A program made the translations under genes and the position numbers. Below the pieces are notes generated by a model, which saw only the letters and a program-made list of their open reading frames with translations, was not told the DNA's origin and did not search any database. A stretch of 64,000 nt of DNA from Brachynemurus nebulosus. Its lineage: Eukaryota; Arthropoda; Insecta; Neuroptera; Myrmeleontidae. Of this stretch, positions 24,407 to 35,103 are shown piece after piece. Where the stretch lies: assembly GCA_035578155.1 (NCBI GenBank), contig JAPWDM010000005.1, positions 35,178,108 through 35,242,107 of the forward strand, in the 5' to 3' direction. How positions within the stretch are numbered: the stretch's first letter is position 1; the number at the start of each line of letters is the position of its first letter.

Positions 24407-24456
24407 ACAAGTGTATTCTTAAAATGAGTACTTACTCATTTTAAGAATACACTTGT
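24407..24456. repeat. Perfect 24-bp-arm hairpin
   Basis: The arms 24407-24430 (ACAAGTGTATTCTTAAAATG...) and 24433-24456 are perfectly complementary with a 2-base spacer (CT). An additional direct copy of CAAGTGTATTCTTA precedes it at 24392. Such a long perfect stem suggests a recent event. A bidirectional transcription terminator is a bacterial idea and does not apply here. Confidence 0.9.
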
Positions 24457-24937
24457 TTTTTTTTACCCAATTTTTACCCAATTTAAAAATGTCGAGAAAG
24501 CATGAAACTTCAAAAATGTTAAAAAAAAATAACTAAATAAAACTGACATAGGTACATTTTCTAATTTAGAATATGTTTTTAGTTCATTGTTAAAAATCAT
24601 CCAAATAATAAATTGTGGTAGCAGTAGGACATATCATAAACTGAATAAATTTTAGCGCCACTTTGCCGCTTATGATAAATAAAACACTTTATTTTAGTTT
24701 AGTAATACTTTAACACACAGTTGATTGGCTAGTATGTTATATTAGAGAGGTTATGCAGATCCGTTAATTTTGTGGTCCCAATTTTCAAATGCATATATAA
24801 CTCAGTGGCATAGAATTTCATAATATATGAAACTTACAGTATTTTTGTGTATTTGTTATGGTTATTGTAGGTTTGTTTACTTTTGTAACTATGGAAATGG
24901 AAATAAGACAACCATATATCTAGTTTGTCTCTCTAAA

Positions 24938-25772
24938 GGCCCGCCACACATGTACAGTTTCAACTGACAGTTTGAACTGAACAGTTCAACTATACAGTTT
25001 AAACTCTACGTGTGTGGGTATTTCAGTCTTAGTTCAACGCAACTGTACAGTTAAACTAAAACGAATGAAATTTCAATTTTTTAAACTGAAAGGTTCAACT
25101 GATTGTTGCGTGTGTGGGGGTTCAACTGTACAGTTCTCAGTTCAATTTGTGTCAGGAGAATAGACCAATGAACACTATTATTATTATATTACTAGACAAA
25201 GCGTAAAGCTAGTTTGCAGGCATCTTTCTTGTGGTAGGTAACGGGGTGAGACAGGTGAGATTTAAGGAATATAATATATTGTCCACTTTTCCGCAAATGG
25301 AACTATAACTAAAACGACTATCACTCTTTTTCTTTCAAAATTTTGCAGTTTCTTCTCAAGAAATTAAAATTTGATTATCAATATTATATTTTGACAATAA
25401 TTATTTGAAAACGTTACTACAAATACCACAGGTTTTCGCATTGATTTCTACATTACAGAATACTACTAAGTCGTATACTGGTCGTATCTGGCTGCTTCAT
25501 TTATAAATTTATTGAGTGAGTCTATAGGATATACAGAATCTGTTCCTTGGTCTGTGGCTAGGAGTAAGTGCGTTTGACTTTTTTTTTTAACAATATAATT
25601 TTCGTGGAATCAAAGATGTTGCTAGGTGAAATTGTCTTACTGTTTCCAATCCATTGTAAAAACTGAAGGATTGAACTGTACGTGTATGTGCTCCTACACT
25701 GTACAGTTTCAAGTGACAGTTTTATCTGTTCAGTTCAAAGTGTCAGTTGAAACTGTACGTGTGTGGCGGGCG
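24938..25772 (+). mobile_element. GGCCCGCC-ended miniature element, interrupted
   Basis: The ends GGCCCGCCACACATGTACAG and CTGTACGTGTGTGGCGGGCG pair over about 40 bp, continuing into TTTCAACTGACAGTTT. The ends are packed with repeated CAGTTCAACTG/CAGTTTGAACTG motifs, several of them near-palindromic. It is split by the hAT element at 25159-25556; without that insert it is about 430 bp. The flanking triplets (AAA and TCA) do not match, so the target duplication has decayed or was miscut. PIF/Harbinger-like is a guess from the end style. Confidence 0.78.
25159..25556 (+). mobile_element. CACAGACC hAT-type element, copy A (nested)
   Basis: The left end AATAGACCAATGAACACTA and the right end TGTTCCTTGGTCTGTG are worn versions of the CACAGACCAATGAAC terminal repeat shared with copies at 45801, 48156 and 59813. 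The flanks GTCAGGAG (25151-25158) and GCTAGGAG (25557-25564) agree at 6 of 8 positions, consistent with a decayed 8-bp duplication. The interior matches copies B and D, including AAATTATTGTCAAAATATAA in inverse orientation. It lies inside the 24938 element, so that element is older. Confidence 0.75.
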
Positions 25773-27214
25773 TCACAATATCTTGACCGTCCTTATTTAT
25801 TTAACTGTAATTTGTTTTAGTCAATATCAAACCGTCTCACTCAAAGTAATTTACTAAAAATGACATTTCTACTACACAGGTTTTATATATTCAGGAAATA
25901 AAAAATAGAAGCAATATGGAAGAAACATAAAAAAAATGTATATATAAACTTACATAAGTACATACATCAACAGGTTATGAGTCTTCAAGGAAACCAATCC
26001 AGACATCTGAAACAAAAGAATTTAGCAAATGTAAGACAAGTTTTGAATAAAAAAAAGACAGTTAATAGTATATTATCCAACGAGCTAGTAATGATAGCTA
26101 TTACTCACGAAGATGAAATTGTGGCACGAGCCGAGCTTGCGAGGCGAGTATCGTAATGTATCTGAGTGAGTAGTAATAGACATTGCAAGCAAGTAGAATA
26201 CGATATTTTTTCTACGACTTTTTTCCTTTTTTATTTAAATAAAATTGAATATAAATTTTAAATCACATTTTTAATCTATTTCTAATTTTATTAAATGTTT
26301 GTATAATATGTATAAAACGATCAAAACAAAATATAAACTACTTTTTTTACTTGAACGTTACTACGCAACATATATTAAATTAAAACTTGATACGTTATTC
26401 ACAAAGCAATCGCAAACCCATTGAATAGTGGTTAATACTGTGATTTCAGTGGTCAAAAAGGTATTGAGTGATGATCATTCCTCCACACCTTTGAATAATG
26501 CCTAACTTTCTCAACAATTAACAGATATATAATTAGTGTGCTCTTCAACAGGAGTAGAAAAAATATTATTTTAAAATCTGTAACGAAAGGATAAAGTTTT
26601 TGAGAAAATGTGTAACGGAAACTAACCTCAATTTTTTTGAAAAATTTACATTCTGTTATATTTCATTTTTAATTTATTCAGTGTACATATTATTCTTGCC
26701 ATATTCCCGTCTACAGGTTCATCAAATTTAAATTGAAACATTTTTTTACTAAACAATTCTCAAAGTGTAATTCATAGCCAAAATTTAGACTCCTCGGCAT
26801 ATAATGTAAACAGAATATCAAAAAATTAAAAATGTGAATGAATATTTCCCAACTGAATTATAAGATGAAACGCAAAATAAAATTTAAAAAAAAAGTGAAT
26901 TTTAATGTCAAGTCAGATATAAAGTTTCATAATAAAAAATTAATTTACATAATGTCAATACGTTATCCCCTGTTTAAAAAAGTCGCCGCCATTCTATTTG
27001 ATTTTCATTACAGAAATAAAAATGAGGAGAAAAAATACACTAACATATTATACACGTACGTAAGTAAAGTTTATGTCAAATAGTTTTCCTGAACGAGGTG
27101 AAGTTTGCTATTATCTACGAAGAACATCAATATAGTTGGAATGATATCTAACAATAAGTTTGATACTGCTTCGTAGCTACGTTACCACATGATCTACATT
27201 ATATTATTCTCTAT
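25773..27214. other. AT-rich stretch with one small hairpin
   Basis: At 26098-26179 a hairpin-like repeat has CTATTACTCAC and GTGAGTAGTAATAG ends around CGAGCCGAGCTTGCGAGGCG. The same GCGAGC-type core occurs in the hairpin at 15151. An 81-codon frame (26838-27083) is Lys/Ile rich and unrecognised. Confidence 0.4.
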
Positions 27215-27264
27215 TAGGTATATGTCACCGCCGGATTGTAGGATCAGTCATCTTACAACTCACA

Positions 27265-27370
27265 ATCACTATGACCTTACTACCGAATGCCTCATAATCA
27301 CTGTGATCTTACTACTCAGTGATCCACAATCACTATGACCTTACTACTTACTACCTTATGGTTCATAATC
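27265..27370 (+). repeat. ~32-bp minisatellite, second locus
   Basis: Three to four copies of AATCACTATGACCTTACTAC-type units with GATCCAC, GCCTCAT or GGTTCAT linkers. They match the array at 4886-5032 in unit sequence and orientation. It is interrupted at its right edge by a hAT-type end at 27370. Confidence 0.7.
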
Positions 27371-27470
27371 AAAGCCGGATTTACATAAGGGAATTTGGGA
27401 CACGTGCCCCGGGGCCTCCACAAAAGGCCCCGGGGCACCTGCCCCAAGGCACAAAAGTACTCAGGGGCCT
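27370..27470 (+). mobile_element. hAT-type end fragment with GC-rich hairpin
   Basis: Begins CAAAGCCGGATTTACATAAG, a relative of the 6080 end. It contains a perfect 13-bp stem, TGCCCCGGGGCCT (27405-27417) paired with 27425-27437 around a 7-base loop. This is very GC-rich for the region. The matching right terminus was not found. Confidence 0.5.
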
Positions 27471-27815
27471 CCATGTGTGAAGTATCCAGGAGCCACCACT
27501 AAATTATAAATCATTATTATAATCCGATCAATTTAGCTCTAAAAATAGTAGTAAAGATGCAAAAGTTACGGGAGAGCTGAAAATTGGTACAAATGTTCGG
27601 AATACCATTATAAATAAGTGCTGAAAAGTCCTCATCGATCCTGTACGTGAAAAAAAATTTTATTCAAGGTCAAAGGTGTCAAAATTGCGTTTTTTGCGTT
27701 TTTCAGCAAAACGGTAAGTTTTATCATAAAATTAGGTCAGACAAAAATTGTAGATCATATAATTATCTATAAAAAATGTCTCAATGCTTTTTTCCCTAAG
27801 AGCCACCGTTTCTGA

Positions 27816-28163
27816 GATATAACTATTATAAAAAATCTCCCACCTGCGCCGGAAAAACTCCTCAACACAATTTTTTGTTATTGTAAAAACGGATGTAGTG
27901 CAAAATGTGGCTGCAAAAAAGTCGGATCGTTTTGTTCTCTTGCATGTACTAGTTGTCAAGGCCAGTCGTGCTCTAATGTTGAATCATTAACAGAAGAGGA
28001 TTCGTATGATACTAACGAGGAAACATGTAATGCATCGCTATTGAGGCAATTTATTTGCACTCAACAATAAGGACAAGAAGAAGAACAAGAACAAAAACAC
28101 GAAGGAGAAGAACACGAAGAAGAGGAAGCTGAAATATTAGACGATTATAAATCTGACGAATAA
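27816..28163 (+). pseudogene. Cysteine-rich (CXC-type) protein C-terminus remnant
   Basis: An open frame without a start codon runs 84 codons from 27816 to a stop at 28068-28070, then continues in the same frame for 30 mostly acidic codons to a second stop (28161-28163). Residues 21-52 hold nine cysteines in the pattern C-x-C-x3-C-x3-C-x-C-x6-C-x3-C-x2-C-x4-C (FCYCKNGCSAKCGC..., then SLACTSCQGQSCSN). This resembles tesmin/TSO1-like CXC modules seen at the C-termini of uncharacterised, transposon-associated proteins in some insects. The tail is Glu-rich. The remnant starts where the left inverted arm ends, so its upstream exons are lost or displaced. Family similarity is from memory; function unknown. 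Confidence 0.5.
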
Positions 28164-28357
28164 TTTCCCTCACTTTTTTTATGTCTATACCGCTTTCGTC
28201 ATTCCCAATACTAATATTTTTAGTCGAATTTTCTCCGAAAAATTAGACTTATACAGTCTATACGATAAGAGCTGCGAGAGGCGAGACCAGGGGCGCTATC
28301 CGTTTTCGGACCCGTAGAACACGATTATGTAAAAAAAAAAGATGTCTGATATATATA

Positions 28358-28576
28358 CAGTGGCGGACATTTAAATAGGGACAAAATAAATTATCAGAAA
28401 AAACGTGTGCAAAATTGAAAGCCGTGTTTGTTTTCGTATAATATTTTTACAACATACAATGTACATAAAAGTGTAATGAAAAGCATAGTAATTATAAATA
28501 AAATTAAAATACTTACATAGAAAATTAAATATATACCATTTTTAGAATTAAGTAAGCGGACAATTAAATAGGGACA
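28358..28576 (+). repeat. Left IR/DR terminal repeat of the Tc1 element
   Basis: The outer direct repeat is at 28358-28383 and the inner one at 28555-28576 (AGCGGACAATTAAATAGGGA). This is the 3' side of the transposase gene. Confidence 0.88.
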
Positions 28577-28619
28577 CAAGTTTTTAAGTCACTAAAATAA
28601 CTAAGCACTAAACATAAAC

Positions 28620-29645
28620 CTAATATTTTGTCGGGTATCCTTTTGCTTTTATCACAGCAACACATCGTTTAGGCATAGATTCCACTAAATGCTGACATCT
28701 TGAATTTGGAATACTATACCAAGCGTCTTTTACTTTTTTTTCAAGTTCTTTTAAATTTTTTATTTGCTGACCCTGTAAATCTCTTTTTACATCTCGCCAG
28801 AGATTTTCAATTGGATTTAGATCTGGGCTACACGACGGCCAAGGCAGCAAATCAACCCTGTTTCGCTTTAACCACTTTGTTACGCTGACAGCGGTATGCT
28901 TTGGATCATTGTCTTGCTGGAATTTCCATAAAACAGACAATGAATCTTCCGCATACGGTAACATAATCTTGGTTAAGATGTCAGTATAGACATGCTGATC
29001 CATTATTCCTTCAATCCGATGAATTGGGCCTACTCCTTTCCATGACATGCAACCCCACATCATTATACTACCTCCAGCCCCTTTAACTGTTTTAATGGTG
29101 TACATTGGATTGAAGGCTTCGTTGATAAATCGACGAACATAACGTCGGCCATCTGACCCCAGTCTATTGAATTTACATTCATCGCTAAATAATACATGCT
29201 TCCATTGTGATAAATTCCAATTTAAATGGGATTTTGCAAATGTGACTCGATTTTTTCGATTTTTTTTATTAATTAAAGGTTTTCGCCTCGCAATTCTTCC
29301 ATGAAGTCCTGCTTCCACTAACCTTCGGCGTACAGTTCGCACAGTAATATCAACTCCAGGCTCTTGTATGATTTCTTTATGAATGTCCACTGCCGTCTTT
29401 AATGGATCGGCTTTTGATAACCGTATGATTTTACGGTCAATACGTGGGGTGGTTTTTCTGCTACGGTGCCGGACTTGAACATTTTTATATGTTTCGTAGG
29501 TTTTGAAATATTTTAAGGCATTAAATACCATATTTTTGGAAATTTGTAAGTGATCCGCAATTTTTCTGATCGACCATTGTTTATCATTTTTCAGATTCAC
29601 TATTTGCTCACGCATTTTTTCATCACAATGCTTACCACGTCCCAT
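28620..29645 (-). CDS. Tc1-like DD34E transposase, 341 aa, intact
   Basis: Single-exon transposase for cut-and-paste movement of the surrounding element into TA sites. An N-terminal helix-turn-helix (about residues 9-50, CDEKMREQIVNLK to NALKYFK) and a second one (about 66-113, DRKIIRLSKA to VRRRLVEAGL) form the paired-like DNA-binding region. Basic stretches at about 59-64 and 117-133 could serve nuclear import. The RNase H-fold catalytic triad is visible: D155 in FSDECKF, D245 in QQDNDPKHT and E280 in PDLNPIENLW, with 34 residues between the last two. A glycine-rich box, GAGGSIMMWGCM, lies at 189-200. The length is normal for Tc1 transposases and there is no internal stop. The ATG is the first in the frame, about 150 bp inside the inner right repeat. 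Confidence 0.95.
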   Translation of the reverse strand: MGRGKHCDEKMREQIVNLKNDKQWSIRKIADHLQISKNMVFNALKYFKTYETYKNVQVRHRSRKTTPRIDRKIIRLSKADPLKTAVDIHKEIIQEPGVDITVRTVRRRLVEAGLHGRIARRKPLINKKNRKNRVTFAKSHLNWNLSQWKHVLFSDECKFNRLGSDGRRYVRRFINEAFNPMYTIKTVKGAGGSIMMWGCMSWKGVGPIHRIEGIMDQHVYTDILTKIMLPYAEDSLSVLWKFQQDNDPKHTAVSVTKWLKRNRVDLLPWPSCSPDLNPIENLWRDVKRDLQGQQIKNLKELEKKVKDAWYSIPNSRCQHLVESMPKRCVAVIKAKGYPTKY

Positions 29646-29796
29646 AATGATTGAATAACTTAATTAAAAGTATTTTACAAAATCTTTAATGTCACTGTAA
29701 GCTTTCCTACACTCAGTACAAATCACAACAATGTTCACTGAACACAATCGTTTGTCACTAAAATATTTCTGATCCCATACAGACCAAAGATATACA

Positions 29797-30148
<352 letters not shown>

Positions 30149-30179
30149 CCCGCAACCTTTTAATATGTGTAGGGCCCCC

Positions 30180-31030
30180 CTATGGAAGTTAAGAGATGAA
30201 ATTTGGTAAGTGGGGCTTATTCCGATGCACAACAATACTATCAAAGTGGGGTCAAATTTTGGGCAAATTTTTTTTCGGACCCGACCTTTAAGGAGGTGGT
30301 GGGGGGCGGAAAAGCAATAAAACTTTTCCAAACCGGTTTTAAATAATGTTTCGGTCAATTATCTACAACATATCCAAAATTCAGCTTCCTAGGATGATAT
30401 GGTGGGAGTAGAGGGGGGAAAAACGATTTTCGCTGGATCTAACAGGCCCCCAGCCTGGGAGAATTAACGTAGAGGGTTGAAATTTGGTGTGTTGATAAAG
30501 TTCGTACCTAGGTTGTGCTTTTTGGAGGTTTTAATATTTTACCCCCACCCCCCTCATTTTTAAGCTACAATTTCATGCATTTTCGACGTTTTCGAAGTTT
30601 GTACCACTCGCACAGGTCACCCGAATAAACCTAGAGGGCTGAAATTTTGTATTCGGATTGAGTTAGTATCAAGGGGGTGCCTTTTGGGGGTCTCGACTTT
30701 TAACCCCTACCCCCACCATTTTTATACCCAAAAGAACATGATTTTTCTTGTTTTTTAACAGTTTCGTTCGGGTCAAAATCTCCCCAAATAAACCTAGAGG
30801 GCTGAAATTTGGTGTACAGGTTAAGCTAATAGCCAGACACTGTTTTTTGGAGGTTTCAACTTTTAACCCTTACCCCCACGATTTTTACGCCAATATTTCC
30901 TTAATTTTTTTGCTTGTTTTCTAACATGTCTAGAGACTCCATAAGGAAACCTAGAGGGCTGAAATTTTGTACGTGTATTCAGTTAGTATCTAGCTAGTAC
31001 CTTGTAGGGAGTCCGCATCACTTTTCCCCC
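30180..31030 (+). repeat. Diverged ~160-bp tandem array
   Basis: The phrase AACCTAGAGGGCTGAAATTT recurs at 30466 (degenerate), 30628, 30791 and 30948, with spacings of 162, 163 and 157 bp. Each is followed by TTAGTATC/GCTAATAG-like sequence, then TTTTTGGAGGTTTCAACTTT, then AACCCCTACCCCCACnATTTTT. A weaker copy near 30190 may be a fifth unit. The units share order but differ at many positions. No coding sense is seen. Confidence 0.75.
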
Positions 31031-31789
31031 CACTTCTCCCATTTTTACATCGGAATTGAATGCTATTGTTAAATGTGTTTTAAAAGCATTATGTTTATTC
31101 TAAATACAAGTAGGCGAATAGTAATTTTAAAAAATTTAAAAAAAAGTGAACTTACTTTTATGACAAATGAAATACATACATATTAGGTAATTTAAAAATG
31201 TTATTAAAGTCACTGTTTATTTATAAATTAGGAATTTTGGATTTTTAGTATTTATAAAATAGAAATTTTGGATTTTTTTGGAAAGAAAAAATATCTTTAT
31301 AAAGGCCTTCCAGTTTACTATTTAAGGTCCTTTTTTAATTTTTAAAACTAAAACATAAAGGCAATTAGCGGATAAACATGGGCAGGAATGTCCTCGTACG
31401 AATTGTTTTGGCTTTTTTTCTGCTACCTGTTTTCGGCACAAAATTGAAATTTACTGAGATACAGCCCTTAAATACTTAAAACCTTTTTTTAAAGCCTCGA
31501 TCAGCCGAACACTCATCACCAGTTTTGAAACCAACAAAATGACAATTCGGTTGTAGACTTTCAATCACATTTCGCTTGTAGACATTCAATACCGAAGATG
31601 AAGGGGAAAATTCGACTACCGTGATGGGGCCCCGCTGCTCACGGCGTTTTTTATTATTCAATAGTTTTCAATTAAACAGAATAACCATAGACCTACCGGG
31701 GAAACCCTTTAAAAAAATCAGCTAAGTACACTACCTCACAGGTGGCATGGAAACGTGTGCATATTATGAAGATTACAACTTTTGTAATA
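31031..31789. other. AT-rich interior of the 27215-32215 region
   Basis: No recognisable domain. A 61-codon minus-strand frame (31476-31661) has near-normal composition but no motif I know. It could be another coding scrap of the same lost element. Confidence 0.25.
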
Positions 31790-32215
31790 GTTATATCTCC
31801 GAAACGGTGCCTTTTAGGAAAAAACTATTCAGACATTTTTTATAGATAATTATATGATCTACAATTTTTGTCTGACCTAATTTTATGATAAAACTTACCG
31901 TTTTGCTGAAAAACGCGAAAAATCCATTTTTGACACCTCTGACCTTGAATAAAATTTTTTCCACGTCCAGGATCGATGAGGACTTTTCAACACTTATTTA
32001 TAATGGTGTTCTGAACATTCATACCAATTTTCAGCTCTCCCCTAATTTTTGTACCCTTGCATGTTTAAATTGACCGGTGTATTATAATTTGAAGTGAATA
32101 ACTTAAACTGTTTTGTAAAACGATTGAAAGTTTTTATCCTTTTTATCGCCTAAAACAACTAGGCATTTTGTAATTTGGCGGATTCTATAATCCGGCGGCG
32201 ACATATCTAATGGTA

Positions 32216-32843
32216 TATGGCTACTTGATGAGAATGCAATTTTCATATTAAATTACGCTAGCTATCATTAATTGTAAATGTAGCATATATAATTTGTTAA
32301 GTGTATTTCGGAATAAATTATATTGAGTAAACCGGCAACATTTGCGTCCAATAAATGTACGTGTACTAATTTAGAGAATTTCAGTTGGACTTTTTTGCAA
32401 TTTACTGGAATAAAGTTTACTATTACTACTATTATAATTGTTAGTATTAAAATTATTAGTATATTCTCTAAGTTTCTCATTTATATTGTAGTTTATTCTT
32501 TGCAACAGTCGAGTTGCAGAACCGTATATTTTCTAGCTTTTTCCTTTATCGGAGATATTAAAGTGCACAGCGATTAGGTGCATTTTTAGCAAACATATTA
32601 TCATTTTATGTATGATAAATTGTTTTTAAATTACACTAGTATTAAGTTAATAATAAATATACACGCACAGACAATTTACCGTTTAATTTTTCGATATTTC
32701 TCACCAATTGTAACTTTTGTGACATCTATCAAACGTCTATCAAACTTTAGCGGCCTTAATCGAGTTTGCTAAAATTACATTACCAAGTTCTTAATTCACA
32801 ATGGATGGAATTATACACTTACCACGATATATTTTATTGCACT
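32216..32843. other. AT-rich stretch, no gene recognised
   Basis: Short overlapping chance frames on both strands only. Confidence 0.3.
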
Positions 32844-32847
32844 TTAA

Positions 32848-33740
32848 GGGGGATCACTAGTGTGGCATTTTGAAAAAATTGGAAAAATTTCTTTTGCATG
32901 TTTCGATAGTCTATACCTTTAACAATAACACACTAAAATTTCAAGTGCATATCTCAAATAGTTTTTGAGTTACAGCCATCTGAAGAGCGGATTCTGATTT
33001 TCATTGTTAACTTTGAGGTATTGAGAAATGTATGAAGGTTGATAGTTCGGGAGTTTCTGGACGTGGCTTCCAGTCACATGTTGTGGAGAAGCTAGACCCT
33101 GGCACATTTAAACGACTCATTTGGTTTTACTATGACCGTTATAGTGAGTACATCGTAAATAATTTTAGTAAAAATTCTCAGTGATTAAAAGGTAAAGTAA
33201 AAAAAAAACTACATTTCTCAAATTTGCTACAGTTATAACTCGAAGACAAATCATCCGATCGATTTAATTCTTATCGCAGCTTCTTTTATATATGTTTCTT
33301 TGTACCACGAACCTCCAGTTTTCCGATCGAATAAAAAAATGTAATTTTTGCAGGCCAAAAATTATCAAATTTTCAAATAGCAAATTTTGAAAGTTTTTTT
33401 TAAAAAACTCCATTTTGTTAAATTTAAACTTTTTTCTTCGAATGAGGTTTATGGCACGGGCAAAACCTTCTAGTTTAATAGGCTTTTTCGTATTTTTGAT
33501 TTCAGGCACCGTGAAGGTCACTATCACTGCAACAGTGGGGGAACTTTTTTTTTGGAGCTTTGGGAGATCGCGAATGACTCACTGAATTTTCAACATTTGG
33601 TTCAAAAATTTTATCATTAATTTATTATTATATATCAACGAGTATATCCTTAAAATATTAAAATCTTCCATAGAGTAGTTTCCTTTAAAAAAATTCCCAA
33701 AAATCACCTTCTTTTCAGGCGGTCACACTAGTCGACCCCC
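32848..33740 (+). mobile_element. TTAA-flanked element (GGGGGATCACTAGTGTGGC ends)
   Basis: TTAA (32844-32847), then GGGGGATCACTAGTGTGGC. The right end GGTCACACTAGTCGACCCCC is followed by TTAA (33741-33744). The terminal repeats pair over about 20 bp with few mismatches. The 893-bp interior has phrases such as 'gagttacagccatctg' and paired inner blocks but no open frame of note. It shares design, not interior sequence, with the TTAA elements at 11646 and 50276. piggyBac/Kolobok-type (TTAA) or PIF-type (TAA) target use are the alternatives. Confidence 0.8.
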
Positions 33741-33744
33741 TTAA

Positions 33745-34475
33745 GCTATTATCGTAATTTACATAAAAAATTAATGAAGAACTAAGGTAATTTTATTAAC
33801 GCTTTAGAGTCCGAGCACACTGTATACGCTTGATGGCCAGAACAATTGAAATGGTGTGTGATGATATCGCGGACGGGCATTTGACGGTAACATTGCTAAC
33901 ATATTCTTAGTGTAGCGATAATTTCTGTAAACGTTATAGATGAATATCCTAATATGTATAACAGCTACTACAGGTCTGCTGTACAAAACGTAATGTATTA
34001 TAGATCACATCGCACCGCTCCGTTACTCACGACAGAGGTGTGATACAGAGAGCTATATTTGTATATCTTATTGTTGGTTGGTATATTGGTATAGCGTTGT
34101 GTCAACGTGTTAAAAATATTGCCGGCCCCTGGAGAAGTTTAGTATGTAGACGCATGGACCGTATAGTGTTAATTGCACAAGTTCCTTTTACAAGCAGACC
34201 AACGACAAACATAATAACTTTACAGTATACATTAGTGTCAGTTGTTCAATTGTTACAACCGGCTACCCCGACTACTATGATCATGATTTAAACCGAAACA
34301 GATCTTCTTCACTTGTATAGTCGATCTAGTTAAAAAGTTTTAAATAAACTTACTGGTAAAGTTAAGATGCATACGTACCCCATATCCAAGTACTATTATA
34401 ACTGTAACAATAAGTAAGCTCGTATCGTTTTTTTTCTCCTTCTACACAAACAAATATACTGTACGTATCATTAAG
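33745..34475. other. Moderately GC-richer stretch, no gene recognised
   Basis: The 33800-34300 part has higher GC than its surroundings and frames of 60 and 83 codons without recognisable motifs. It may be a host exon or regulatory fragment, but no splice-consistent model could be built. Confidence 0.25.
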
Positions 34476-34477
34476 TA

Positions 34478-35033
34478 CAGTCAAACCTGGATATGGGAGA
34501 ACTGGGTAAGCGAGAAAATTCTGTAAGCGAGAGTAATTGCCAGGTCCCGTAACTCTAAAACCTCTATGAGTGAGAAACAAAAACCTGTATAAGTGAGAGT
34601 CGGTTTTCGCTCGTGGACCTCTATAACTGACACTGCTAATTGCCTGTACCTCTATAAGCGACAGTTAAACTTTTAAATTCTTATAATTCTTAAATTTCAA
34701 TGAACTTATACATATTTTATTAGAATGCCTGAATGTGCTTATGTTCTTGTTTTTTTATAATTCGGGAAATTAATTTTCTATTCAAATAGCCAAAATGCAT
34801 TTTTTTTTTGTAAGCTTATCTATGTCCAAATATGTATATTATTCTAATAAGTAACATACATACACTACATGCATGTTTCTCAGTACATGCTGGTTGTGTT
34901 TTTTCTAGACCTCTATAAGTGAGATAAACCTCTCCCGTACCTCTGTAAGCTAGAAACTCGGGTTAGTGGGAAACCTCTATAAGAGAAAAATAGATCGCAG
35001 TCCTTTCAGCTCTCGCTTATCCAGGTTCGACTG
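34478..35033 (+). mobile_element. Pogo/Tigger-like non-autonomous element
   Basis: The ends CAGTCAAACCTGGATATG and TTATCCAGGTTCGACTG are inverted repeats flanked by TA (34476-34477, 35034-35035). The CAGTnnAACCTnGATA terminus is typical of pogo-like members of the Tc1/mariner superfamily. The interior carries at least seven degenerate copies of ACCTCTATAAGTGAGA (near 34560, 34585, 34617, 34647, 34911, 34940 and 34970), clustered toward both ends. No transposase. Confidence 0.85.
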
Positions 35034-35079
35034 TATTAAAAACTTAATAAATTCATTAACTTTTTCTAATGCAAGTTCT

Positions 35080-35101
35080 TTCTCTCTCTCTCTCTCTCTC
35101 T
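35080..35101 (+). repeat. (TC)n microsatellite
   Basis: A short pure TC run of about 22 bp. Confidence 0.9.
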
Positions 35102-35103
35102 AT

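Noticed and set aside
26098..26179. Complete hairpin transposon
   Set aside because: The arms pair only in part and no target duplication was seen, so it is mentioned only in the stretch description.
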